Shown here: piece after piece, positions 49,554-57,281 of the stretch
Layout of the letters: each line of letters starts with the position of its first letter
How positions within the stretch are numbered: position 1 is the stretch's first letter
Source: Rhodococcus sp. G-MC3
Lineage (GTDB): Bacteria; Actinomycetota; Actinomycetes; Mycobacteriales; Mycobacteriaceae
Length of the DNA: 64,000 nucleotides
Direction: 5' to 3'
NCBI RefSeq assembly: GCF_030063335.1
Contig: NZ_JASISW010000018.1
Coordinates: 56,225-120,224, forward strand
Made by a program: the position numbers and the translations under genes
The notes under the pieces: generated by a model
Seen by the model: the letters and a program-made list of their open reading frames with translations, nothing else
Database searches by the model: none
What the model was told of the DNA's origin: nothing

Positions 49554-51182
49554 TTGCGTGTCAAACGCATAGCGACTGTCGCAGTAGCGTCAGTCCTCGG
49601 CTTGTCCCTGATTGCTGCGTGCAGCAGCGGCTCCGACAGCAGCGGAGGCGGATCCGGAGACGGCTCCGCAATCGTCAACGCATGGAGCGGCGAGCCCCAG
49701 AATCCGCTTGTTCCGACCAACACCAGCGAGAACACCGGTGGACGGGTCGTTGACTCGGTCTTCGCGGGTCTCGTTTCGTACACCCCGGAGGGTGGCGTCG
49801 AGAACGAGGTTGCCGAGTCCATCGACTCGACCGACGGTCAAAATTACACCATCACGCTGAAGGACGGTTGGACCTTCACCAACGGCACGCCTGTCACAGC
49901 GAAGTCGTTCGTCGACGCGTGGAACTACGGCGCACTGTCGACCAATGCACAGCTGCAGGGCTCGTTCTTCGATCCGATCCAGGGATACGACGAGGTTGCC
50001 GCCGAGAACCCTTCCGTCCAGACGATGTCCGGACTGAAGGTCGTCGACGACAAGACGTTCACCATCGCGCTCAAGCAACCAGAGGCAGCGTTCCCTGATC
50101 GTCTCGGCTTTGCCGCTTACTACCCGCTGCCCGAGGTCGCCTACACCGACATGGCAGCGTTCGGCGAGAACCCGATCGGTAACGGTCCGTACAAGTTCGC
50201 GTCGGACGGCGCGTGGCAGCACAACGTCCGCATCGATCTGATCACCAACCCGGACTACGACGGAAACCGCAAACCGGCCAACGGCGGCGTCAGCTTCATC
50301 CTCTACAGCAACCTGGACACTGCGTACACGGACCTGCTGTCGAACAACGTCGACGTTCTCGACAACGTCCCGCCCTCGGCTGTGACCACGTTCGAGACCG
50401 ATCTGCCCGGACGCACGGTCAACCAGCCGTCGGCCAGCATCGAGACGTTCACCATCCCGTCCCGCCTCGCCCACTTCGGTGGAGAGGAAGGCGTGCTGCG
50501 TCGTCAGGCAATTTCGAAGTCGATCAACCGTGACCAGATCACCGAGCAGATCTTCAACAAGACCCGGACGCCTGCAAAGGATTACACCAGTCCCGCCATC
50601 GAAGGCTGGTCCGGTGACCTGAGCGACGTCACCAACGTCGAATACGATCCCGACGCGGCAAAGGCACTGTGGGCCAAGGCCGACGCCATCGCGCCGTGGA
50701 CCGGCAGCTTCGCCATCGCGTACAACTCCGATGGTGGACACCAGGAATGGGTCGACGCTGTCACCAACAGCATCCGCAACACCCTCGGCATCGAGGCACA
50801 GGGCGCTCCATACCCGACGTTCGCGCAGCTCCGTACCGAGGCGACCAATCGCACCATCCAGACCGCGTTCCGCTCGGGCTGGCAGGGCGACTACCCGCAG
50901 CAGTACGGTTTCCTCGCACAGAACTACCAGACCGGTGGCAGCTCCAACGACGGCGACTACTCGAACCCCGAGTTCGACCGTCTGCTTCGCGAGTCTGCAG
51001 GCGAAACGGACAAGGGCAAAGCGCAGGACCTGGTCAACCAGGCCCAGGAAATCCTGCTGAACGATCTGCCCGCAGTGCCGAACTGGTACCGCAATGCAGC
51101 CAGCGGATGGTCCGAGAACGTGACCAACGTGAAGATCGGCTGGGACGGAATCCCGATCTACAACGAGATCGAGAAGAACTGA
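49554..51182 (+). CDS. dppA: Peptide ABC transporter substrate-binding lipoprotein (DppA/OppA-like)
   Basis: The 542-residue protein has a lipoprotein signal (KRIATVAVASVLGLSLIAACSSG, Cys about residue 23) and a glycine/serine linker. The family 5 solute-binding fold follows (YTITLKDGWTFTNGTPVTAKSFVDAW, then GNGPYKFASDG). It would capture di- or oligopeptides outside the membrane and pass them to the permeases downstream. The TTG start at 49554 follows GGAGG by six bases. A strong terminator after it (51209) should raise its expression above the permeases. Confidence 0.93.
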   Translation: MRVKRIATVAVASVLGLSLIAACSSGSDSSGGGSGDGSAIVNAWSGEPQNPLVPTNTSENTGGRVVDSVFAGLVSYTPEGGVENEVAESIDSTDGQNYTITLKDGWTFTNGTPVTAKSFVDAWNYGALSTNAQLQGSFFDPIQGYDEVAAENPSVQTMSGLKVVDDKTFTIALKQPEAAFPDRLGFAAYYPLPEVAYTDMAAFGENPIGNGPYKFASDGAWQHNVRIDLITNPDYDGNRKPANGGVSFILYSNLDTAYTDLLSNNVDVLDNVPPSAVTTFETDLPGRTVNQPSASIETFTIPSRLAHFGGEEGVLRRQAISKSINRDQITEQIFNKTRTPAKDYTSPAIEGWSGDLSDVTNVEYDPDAAKALWAKADAIAPWTGSFAIAYNSDGGHQEWVDAVTNSIRNTLGIEAQGAPYPTFAQLRTEATNRTIQTAFRSGWQGDYPQQYGFLAQNYQTGGSSNDGDYSNPEFDRLLRESAGETDKGKAQDLVNQAQEILLNDLPAVPNWYRNAASGWSENVTNVKIGWDGIPIYNEIEKN

Positions 51183-51208
51183 TCCCCTTCTTCACACCTT
51201 CATGAGAC

Positions 51209-51250
51209 CGAGCAGGGCGGTGGGTCTTTCACCTACCGTCCTGCTCGTTT
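51209..51250 (+). terminator. Attenuating terminator between dppA and dppB
   Basis: CGAGCAGG (51209-51216) pairs with CCTGCTCG (51240-51247), with further inner pairs (CGGT/ACCG and GGT/ACC). GTTTG follows. It probably lets only part of the transcripts reach the permease genes. Confidence 0.75.
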
Positions 51251-51317
51251 GCTTGCCCCCACACTTCTTGACGTCCGACTGCGCTCGATAGTTGAACGCG
51301 GCGGTGATGTCCACCTT

Positions 51318-51336
51318 CCTCCTAAGGAGGTGATCC
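51318..51336 (+). promoter_or_regulatory. Extended anti-SD match with self-complementary arm before dppB
   Basis: AAGGAGGTGATCC (51324-51336) matches the full 3' end of bacterial 16S rRNA. Immediately upstream, CCTCCT (51318-51323) is complementary to the AGGAGG core, so the site can fold into a small hairpin. The GTG start follows at 51338. Confidence 0.75.
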
Positions 51337-51337
51337 G

Positions 51338-52264
51338 GTGCTCTGGTACATCGGACGCCGAATACTTCAGATGATCCCCGTATTCATCGGGGCTACATTC
51401 TTGATCTACGCCATGGTCTTCCTGCTGCCGGGCGATCCCATCGCCGCGCTCGCCGGAGACAAAGCCATCAGCCCGGCCGTCGCCGATCAGCTTCGTGCCC
51501 GCTACAACCTCGACCAGCCGTTCATCGTGCAGTATCTGCTGTATCTGAAGGGCATCTTCACTCTCGACTTCGGTATGTCATTCTCCGGCAGACCAGTCAG
51601 CGAAGTTCTCGCACAGGCGTTTCCGATCACGATCAAGCTGGCATCGATGGCGCTGGTCATCGAAGCGGTATTCGGGATCGGATTCGGTCTGATCGCGGGT
51701 CTGCGTAAGGGAAAGCTTTTCGACAGCTCGGTCCTCGTCGTAAGCCTCGTGCTCATCGCGATTCCGATCTTCGTCATCGGCTTCCTCGCCCAGTACTTTG
51801 TCGGCATCAAGTGGGGCATCGTCCCCCCGACGGTCGGTGGCAACACGAGTTTCAAGAATCTGTTGCTGCCTGCGTTCGTTCTCGCGTCGGTGTCCTTCGC
51901 GTACATCGTCAGGCTCACGCGCACTTCGGTGGCCGAGAACCTCAGCGCAGACTTCGTCAGAACTGCTACGGCAAAGGGCCTTTCACGTAGGCGAGTAGTC
52001 AACGCGCACGTTCTGCGCAACTCCTTGATCCCGGTCGTCACGTTCCTCGGTGCCGACCTCGCGGGCCTCATGGCAGGCGCGATCATCACCGAGGGAATCT
52101 TCAACATCAACGGCGTCGGGGGCACGATCTACCAAGCCGTCATTCGAGGCGAGGCCCCGACCGTCGTCTCGTTCGTGACGGTCCTGATCGTGGTGTACCT
52201 CGTTGCCAACCTCGTCGTCGATCTTCTTTATGCAGCGCTCGACCCAAGGATTCGCTATGCCTGA
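51338..52264 (+). CDS. dppB: Peptide ABC transporter permease (DppB-like)
   Basis: The 308-residue permease has six hydrophobic segments. The family loop EAA-type motif is SADFVRTATAKGLSRRRVVNAHVLRNSLIPVVTFLG, and the N-terminus is YIGRRILQMIPVFIGATFLIY. It forms the membrane channel with DppC. The GTG start has an exceptional ribosome site. It overlaps dppC by eight bases (ATGCCTGA). Confidence 0.95.
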   Translation: MLWYIGRRILQMIPVFIGATFLIYAMVFLLPGDPIAALAGDKAISPAVADQLRARYNLDQPFIVQYLLYLKGIFTLDFGMSFSGRPVSEVLAQAFPITIKLASMALVIEAVFGIGFGLIAGLRKGKLFDSSVLVVSLVLIAIPIFVIGFLAQYFVGIKWGIVPPTVGGNTSFKNLLLPAFVLASVSFAYIVRLTRTSVAENLSADFVRTATAKGLSRRRVVNAHVLRNSLIPVVTFLGADLAGLMAGAIITEGIFNINGVGGTIYQAVIRGEAPTVVSFVTVLIVVYLVANLVVDLLYAALDPRIRYA

Positions 52265-53216
52265 GCCCACTTCGAAGTCCGGACGCGATGTCCGGCAAGC
52301 GCATTTCGTCGAGTCCGACGAGGTGATCGACGTCAGCCAGACCGACGCTGTGAACATCGACGAGGCCCCGGCCAGTATCTGGAAAGACGCTTGGCGCAGC
52401 CTGCGTACGCGTCCGATCTTCATCGTCTCGGCGGTCATAATTCTCACGGTGCTCGTCGTTGCGGCGTTCCCGAGTCTGTTCACGAGCACCGACCCGCGCT
52501 ACTGCAACCTGGATTTCAGCATGCAGGGACCGGGTGGTGGACACATCTTCGGGTTCGATCGCCAGGGTTGCGACATATACGCCCGCACCATCTTCGGTGC
52601 ACGGGCATCGGTGCTGACAGGTGTCGGCACGACATTCCTCGTCGTCGTGATCGGCGTTCTCTTCGGCGCCTTCGCGGGATTCTATGGTGGATGGGCAGAT
52701 TCGCTTCTGTCGCGTCTGACGGACATCTTCTTCGGTGTCCCGCTGATCCTTGCGGCAATTGTCCTGATGCAGCTGTTCACCGACCGCACGATCTGGACAG
52801 TGGTGCTTGTTCTTTCGCTGTTCGGTTGGCCGCAGATGGCTCGCATCACGCGAGGTGCTGTGCTTTCGGCGAAGAACAACGACTACGTGATGGCATCCCG
52901 CGCCCTCGGTGTATCGCGGGTGCGCACATTGATTCGACACGTCCTGCCGAACTCGATGGCTCCGATCATCGTCGTCACGACGATCTCCCTCGGCACGTTC
53001 ATCGTCGCCGAGGCGACTCTCTCGTTCCTCGGTATTGGCCTTCCGCCCACCGAGGTCTCGTGGGGAGGTGACATCAGTGCCGCTCAGGTGACCCTCCGTT
53101 CAGGGTCCACCATTCTGTTCTATCCCGCCGCGGCACTGGCAATCACCGTCCTCGGCTTCATCATGATGGGCGACGCCTTGCGCGACGCCCTCGACCCCAA
53201 AGCCCGGAAGCGGTGA
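52257..53216 (+). CDS. dppC: Peptide ABC transporter permease (DppC-like)
   Basis: The 319-residue permease has an N-terminal cytoplasmic stretch (PEPTSKSGRDVRQAHFVES), the OppC_N membrane segment IFIVSAVIILTVLVVAAFPSLF and the BPD domain. The ATPase-contact motif is NDYVMASRALGVSRVRTLIRHVLPNSMAPIIV. The ATG at 52257 follows AAGGA. Its stop overlaps the ATPase gene (GTGA). Confidence 0.95.
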   Translation: MPEPTSKSGRDVRQAHFVESDEVIDVSQTDAVNIDEAPASIWKDAWRSLRTRPIFIVSAVIILTVLVVAAFPSLFTSTDPRYCNLDFSMQGPGGGHIFGFDRQGCDIYARTIFGARASVLTGVGTTFLVVVIGVLFGAFAGFYGGWADSLLSRLTDIFFGVPLILAAIVLMQLFTDRTIWTVVLVLSLFGWPQMARITRGAVLSAKNNDYVMASRALGVSRVRTLIRHVLPNSMAPIIVVTTISLGTFIVAEATLSFLGIGLPPTEVSWGGDISAAQVTLRSGSTILFYPAAALAITVLGFIMMGDALRDALDPKARKR

Positions 53217-54958
53217 GCGACCGCATGAATGAGGAAGCGATGAGTATCGATTCGAGCGCGGTGGAACAGCCACTGCTGGACATCAAGAACCTCGAAGTGG
53301 CTTTCACCTCGAACGCCGGTCCGGTACCGGCGGTTCGAGGTGTCAGCCTGACCGTCTACCCGGGCCAAACCGTTGCGATCGTCGGTGAGTCGGGTTCCGG
53401 CAAGTCGACGACGGCACACGCCATCATCAATCTCCTTCCGGGCACCGGAACGGTGACCGCCGGAGAAATCTGGTTCGACGGCAAGGACCTGGCGAAGGCG
53501 AAGGAGAAGGAATTCGTCGACGTCCGCGGAAACCAGATCGGCCTGGTTCCGCAGGACCCGATGTCCAACCTCAATCCGGTGTGGAAGATCGGGTACCAAA
53601 TCGAGGAGGCGTTGACGGCCAACGGAATTGCGAAGGGCAAGGCCGCGAAGACTCGCGCCATCGAACTCCTCGAAGAGGCTGGTCTCTCAGACTCGGAGAA
53701 GCGCGTCAATCAGTATCCGCACGAGTTCTCCGGCGGTATGCGGCAACGTGCACTCATCGCGATCGGTCTGGCTGCCCGGCCGAAGTTGCTCATCGCCGAC
53801 GAGCCGACATCAGCCCTCGACGTGACGGTGCAGCGTCAGATTCTCGATCACCTCGAAGGTCTGACCAAGGAACTCGGCACGGCGGTCCTGCTCATCACTC
53901 ACGATCTCGGTCTCGCCGCTGAGCGGGCATCGCATCTGGTGGTCATGAGCAAGGGCCGAATTGTGGAATCTGGTCCGGCGCTGGAGATCCTGCAGAATCC
54001 GCAGCATCCGTACACCAAGAAATTGGTATCGGCTGCACCCTCGCTGGCATCTCAGCGCCTGACGTCCTCGGTCGCCCGCAAGGAGATCGTCGCCCAGGCC
54101 AGGGAGGTGGCCGAGGAGGTCGTCGCGGTAGAGGTCGACGCGGCATTCGAGCCGGCCATCGATACCGTACTCGTCGTCGACAAGCTGACCAAGCAGTTCA
54201 AACTGCGTGGCGGCGGCCCGTTCAAGTCGACGCTGTTCACTGCGGTCAAGGATGTCTCCTTCAAGGTGACACGTGGTACCACAACTGCAATCGTCGGTGA
54301 GTCTGGATCAGGCAAATCGACTGTAGCGCAGATGGTTCTGGGCTTGCTCGATCCCACCGAGGGTGCCGTGCAGTTCGACGGCCGCGACGTCGCCGGATTG
54401 AGCAACAGGGATGCGTTCGCGTTCCGTCGCCGAGTGCAGCCGATCTTCCAGAATCCCTATGGCTCACTGGACCCGATGTATTCGATCTATCGCACCATCG
54501 AAGAACCGCTTCGCACCCACAAGGTCGGTTCGAAGCAGGAGCGCGAAGCGCGGGTCCGCGATCTGCTCGATAAGGTGTCATTGCCTGCTTCGGTGATGCG
54601 CCGATTCCCGAACGAGCTGTCCGGAGGTCAGCGTCAGCGTGTCGCCATCGCGCGTGCACTGGCGTTGCAACCCGAGATGGTCATCTGCGACGAGGCCGTG
54701 TCCGCATTGGACGTTCTCGTTCAGGCTCAGATCCTCGAGCTGCTCAACGATCTGCAGGCAGAGCTGGGACTTACGTACCTGTTCATCACTCACGACCTTG
54801 CCGTCGTCCGGCAGATCGCCGACGATGTCCTGGTCATGCGGTCGGGTGAGATCGTCGAGGCAGCGAAGACCGACGAGGTCTTCCAGAACCCGCAGCAGGA
54901 ATACACCCAGCGTTTGCTCTCGGCAATCCCCGGTGGGTCCATTCCGCTCGGAGCTTGA
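53213..54958 (+). CDS. Dual-ATPase subunit of peptide ABC transporter (DppD-DppF fusion)
   Basis: The 581-residue protein contains two complete ABC ATPase modules. First: Walker A GESGSGKSTTAHAI (about residue 60), signature FSGGMRQRALIAIGL, Walker B LLIADEPTSALDVT. Second: GESGSGKSTVAQMVLG (about residue 365), [32 protein letters not shown]; note Ala for Pro after DE in the second Walker B. The fusion replaces separate DppD and DppF. The GTG at 53213 overlaps the dppC stop; an ATG at 53240 with GAGGAAG upstream is an equally good start. Confidence 0.92.
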   Translation: MSDRMNEEAMSIDSSAVEQPLLDIKNLEVAFTSNAGPVPAVRGVSLTVYPGQTVAIVGESGSGKSTTAHAIINLLPGTGTVTAGEIWFDGKDLAKAKEKEFVDVRGNQIGLVPQDPMSNLNPVWKIGYQIEEALTANGIAKGKAAKTRAIELLEEAGLSDSEKRVNQYPHEFSGGMRQRALIAIGLAARPKLLIADEPTSALDVTVQRQILDHLEGLTKELGTAVLLITHDLGLAAERASHLVVMSKGRIVESGPALEILQNPQHPYTKKLVSAAPSLASQRLTSSVARKEIVAQAREVAEEVVAVEVDAAFEPAIDTVLVVDKLTKQFKLRGGGPFKSTLFTAVKDVSFKVTRGTTTAIVGESGSGKSTVAQMVLGLLDPTEGAVQFDGRDVAGLSNRDAFAFRRRVQPIFQNPYGSLDPMYSIYRTIEEPLRTHKVGSKQEREARVRDLLDKVSLPASVMRRFPNELSGGQRQRVAIARALALQPEMVICDEAVSALDVLVQAQILELLNDLQAELGLTYLFITHDLAVVRQIADDVLVMRSGEIVEAAKTDEVFQNPQQEYTQRLLSAIPGGSIPLGA

Positions 54959-54986
54959 CCGGTTCGAGGGGGTACCGTCGTTTTCC

Positions 54987-55742
54987 GTGACGGACCCCCT
55001 CGCACCCTTGCTCGAACTTCCCGGCGTCGTCGACGCGGCCGAACGGGCACGTGATGCTCTCGGCGCAGTCCACCGCCACAAAGCCAATCGTCGCGGATGG
55101 CCTGCGACGGCCGCCGAAGCCGCCGTCCGTGCCGCGCGTTCGTCGTCCGCTCTCGAAGGCGGTTCGATGGATTTCCCTCGCGAGGGGGAGGACGGCGATC
55201 CGATTCTCGCGGGGTCGCTCCGCGTGGCGTCTGCCCTGGACGGTGACGCACTGCAAAACATGTTGCCCATCTGGAAGCGGGCGCCGCTCCAGGCGCTCGC
55301 GCGTCTTCACCTTCTCGCTGCGGCCGATCTGGTGGCCGACGAAGCTTCCCTCGGGCGTCCTAGGTCCGATGCAGGCATAGGAGAGCGCCTCGACTTCCTG
55401 GCTCAACTGGTCACCGGCGGAACTGCGGCACCCGCTCCCGTTATCGCGGCGATCGTGCACGGAGAAATATTGACGTTGACACCGTTCGGTTCGGCCGACG
55501 GAATAGTCGCCCGTGCCGCATCCCGATTGGTGGCGACGTCGTCGGGACTCGATCCGCACAATCTGGGGGTCCCCGAAGTAAGTTGGATGCGTCGCGCACA
55601 GGCGTATCGCGATGGCGCCGCCGGCTTCGCTTCCGGTACCGCGTCTGGAGTCGGCAGCTGGGTCATCTACTGCTGCGGCGCGATCGAAGCGGGTGCGATG
55701 GAAGCGACGTCGATCGCCGAGGCTGCAGTAGCGGATAAGTAA
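54987..55742 (+). CDS. Conserved actinobacterial protein of unknown function (Rv3662c-like)
   Basis: The 251-residue protein (start GTG, TDPLAPLLELPGVVDAAERARDALGAVH) is largely helical. It contains AARSSSALEGG, resembling the N-terminal region of Fic-type proteins, and RAPLQALARLHLLAAADLVAD. No Fic active-site HPFxxGNGR is present, so it is not an active AMP-transferase. It occupies the slot between dpp and the Ms1-like RNA as in mycobacteria. A TACCGT -10-like element lies ten bases before the GTG, so the message may be leaderless. Confidence 0.75.
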   Translation: MTDPLAPLLELPGVVDAAERARDALGAVHRHKANRRGWPATAAEAAVRAARSSSALEGGSMDFPREGEDGDPILAGSLRVASALDGDALQNMLPIWKRAPLQALARLHLLAAADLVADEASLGRPRSDAGIGERLDFLAQLVTGGTAAPAPVIAAIVHGEILTLTPFGSADGIVARAASRLVATSSGLDPHNLGVPEVSWMRRAQAYRDGAAGFASGTASGVGSWVIYCCGAIEAGAMEATSIAEAAVADK

Positions 55743-55769
55743 CTGCGGTCCGGCTGGGTGGCGGCACGT

Positions 55770-56082
55770 AAAAGGGCGGCGTCGTCGAGGTGAGTCGACT
55801 TCGCCGCCCGTTAGCACGGACTAACCGGTTACCAAGCGTGCAAAGGTGGGCTGTGGCGATCTGTGTGATCGCGAGGCCTCGGCGTAGTTTCGGTGAAGTA
55901 GGAGGTCATCCCTGCAACCGGTGCAGGGTTCTTGCTGCTGCTTACCGAAACTCGCAGGCCCACAGCGCTTCTGCCCTGTCAGCGGCGCGCTCCGCGTGGG
56001 TGCCTGATGTCCGTGCTGGGAATCCTGGTCGGGAGAAACGAACCTTCTCTTCCGGTTCGATCTTGGCCTTCCGTTCTTCCGT
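55770..56082 (-). ncRNA. Ms1/MTS2823-like small RNA
   Basis: A complete transcription unit without coding potential lies on the minus strand. The promoter is at 56089-56117. The body is about 310 nt, with AGTTTCGGT pairing with ACCGAAACT and an inner CCTGCA/TGCAGG stem. The 3' end is a GGGCGGCG/CGCCGCCC hairpin (55774-55809) followed by TTTT. Its place between Rv3661-like and Rv3662c-like genes, its strand and its size match the mycobacterial RNA MTS2823 (Ms1 in M. smegmatis), which binds RNA polymerase core in stationary phase. Homology is inferred from synteny and architecture. Confidence 0.78.
55774..55809 (-). terminator. Intrinsic terminator of the Ms1-like RNA
   Basis: GGGCGGCG and CGCCGCCC form the stem, with an inner GTCGAC-containing pairing. 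TTTT follows on the minus strand. It also lies 32 bases after the convergent gene's stop and may work in both directions. Confidence 0.85.
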
Positions 56083-56088
56083 ATGTCC

Positions 56089-56117
56089 TTTGTACCCCGT
56101 GACGGCGCTCACATCAA
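56089..56117 (-). promoter_or_regulatory. Promoter of the Ms1-like RNA
   Basis: On the minus strand TTGATG (56112-56117) and TACAAA (56089-56094) are separated by exactly 17 bases. The expected start is near 56082. Confidence 0.75.
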
Positions 56118-56127
56118 GGGTTTGGGG

Positions 56128-56970
56128 TCAGCGTTTTCCGCGAAGCAGTCCGTAGGTGATCGCGCCGGCGGCCAGAGCGCTCAAACCGACTGCGGCACTT
56201 GCCGCTACGGCTGTTCCAGAAGGTTTCTGTAGGCGTGACCGCAGCGACACGGGGTTGGAGAACGTCAAAATCGGCCAGCCGAGAGAAGCCGCTTCTTTAC
56301 GTAGAGCGCGATCGGGGTTGACCGCTGTCGGATGGCCGACAGCATGCAGCATGGGGAGATCGGTCATGGAATCGGAGTAGGCGAACGACTGCGACAGGTC
56401 GTAGTTTCGTGACGTGGCAAGCGTGTTCATTGCCTCGACCTTTCCTTCGCCGTAGCAGTAGAACTCGACTGTTCCGTTGTAGCGTCCGTTCTCCACCTCC
56501 ATGCGTGTCGCGGTGCTGATGTCCGCGCCGAGGGCTTCGGCGATAGGGCCGACGATTTCTTCGCCCGACGCCGATACGACAACGATGTCGTGGCCGCGAA
56601 GTTTGTGGTCGGCGATCAAGTCAGCGGCTTCCGCGAACACGAGCGGATCGACTATGTCGTGCAACGTTTCTGCAACGATCGATCGGACTTGTTCGACGTC
56701 CCAACCGGCGCACATGCTCGCGATGTGGGCCCGCATTCGCTCCATCTGATCGTGGTCTGCGCCGGAGAGTAGGAAAAGAAACTGGGCATAGCTGCTCTTC
56801 AATACCGCGCGGCGGTTTATCAGCCCTTGATCGAAGAATGGTTTGGAGAATGCGAGGGTGCTCGACTTGGCGATAATTGTCTTGTCCAGGTCGAAGAACG
56901 CTGCAATTGTTCCGGTGGGCTGTGCGGATTCGGCGGCGTCTGTGCTGGCGCTGGGGGTCACGGTTCTCAC
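56128..56970 (-). CDS. HAD-IB family hydrolase, SerB-like, membrane-anchored (Rv3661-like)
   Basis: The 280-residue protein has AAFFDLDKTIIAKSSTLAFS (HAD motif I), VVVSASGEEIVGPIAEALG (II) and AYSDSMTDLPMLHAVGHPTAVNPD (IV). A C-terminal transmembrane helix follows (AVAASAAVGLSALAAGAITYGLL). Related proteins dephosphorylate phosphoserine-like or lysophospholipid substrates. It lies between the 6C and Ms1-like RNAs. The GTG start at 56970 is taken; a second in-frame GTG three codons later is possible. Confidence 0.9.
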   Translation of the reverse strand: MRTVTPSASTDAAESAQPTGTIAAFFDLDKTIIAKSSTLAFSKPFFDQGLINRRAVLKSSYAQFLFLLSGADHDQMERMRAHIASMCAGWDVEQVRSIVAETLHDIVDPLVFAEAADLIADHKLRGHDIVVVSASGEEIVGPIAEALGADISTATRMEVENGRYNGTVEFYCYGEGKVEAMNTLATSRNYDLSQSFAYSDSMTDLPMLHAVGHPTAVNPDRALRKEAASLGWPILTFSNPVSLRSRLQKPSGTAVAASAAVGLSALAAGAITYGLLRGKR

Positions 56971-57063
56971 AATAGAGGCCGAACATGTCTCTTCGATGTC
57001 TCACCTGCGTTCGACCCCGCGATTTCCGAATGTTGAACTTGCAAACAGCGCGTGCGCCAGGTG

Positions 57064-57069
57064 TAGTAT
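57064..57069 (+). promoter_or_regulatory. -10 element of the 6C RNA promoter
   Basis: TAGTAT with TTGCAA at 57039-57044 (spacer 19) gives an expected start near 57076. Confidence 0.6.
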
Positions 57070-57075
57070 TGGCAC

Positions 57076-57170
57076 AGTCCGATTCAGTTCGGATGTGTTC
57101 AGCCCGACCCCCCGGGGCTGAACCAGACGACCCTCGCCTCCTCCCCCCCTGGCGAGGGTCGTCCTCTTTC
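57076..57170 (+). ncRNA. 6C small RNA (B11-like)
   Basis: Two adjacent hairpins carry cytosine-rich loops. The first has GTTCAGCCC/GGGCTGAAC (57097-57123) with a loop containing six C. The second has GACGACCCTCGCC/GGCGAGGGTCGTC (57126-57163) with seven C in the loop. A small 5' stem TCCGA/TCGGA precedes them and CTCTTTCT follows as a terminator tail. This is the defining structure of the actinobacterial 6C RNA. In M. tuberculosis it lies between Rv3660c and Rv3661, the same genes as here, and its C-loops base-pair with mRNA targets. Confidence 0.93.
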
Positions 57171-57201
57171 TGAAGCAAAATTCTGGTACTGCAGTCCAGG
57201 A

Positions 57202-57231
57202 ATTCATCCACACCCCCTCGATTCATCCACA
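57202..57231. repeat. Two direct ATTCATCCACA repeats upstream of ssd
   Basis: ATTCATCCACA occurs at 57202-57212 and 57221-57231, 19 bases apart. TCATCCACA differs from the DnaA box TTATCCACA by one base. The repeats stand 51-80 bases before the ssd start and may be a regulator-binding array. Confidence 0.6.
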
Positions 57232-57281
57232 TTTTCGTGAACGGTCTTTCGGCGTAGCGGGATTGAGCGCAGGCTCTCGCC

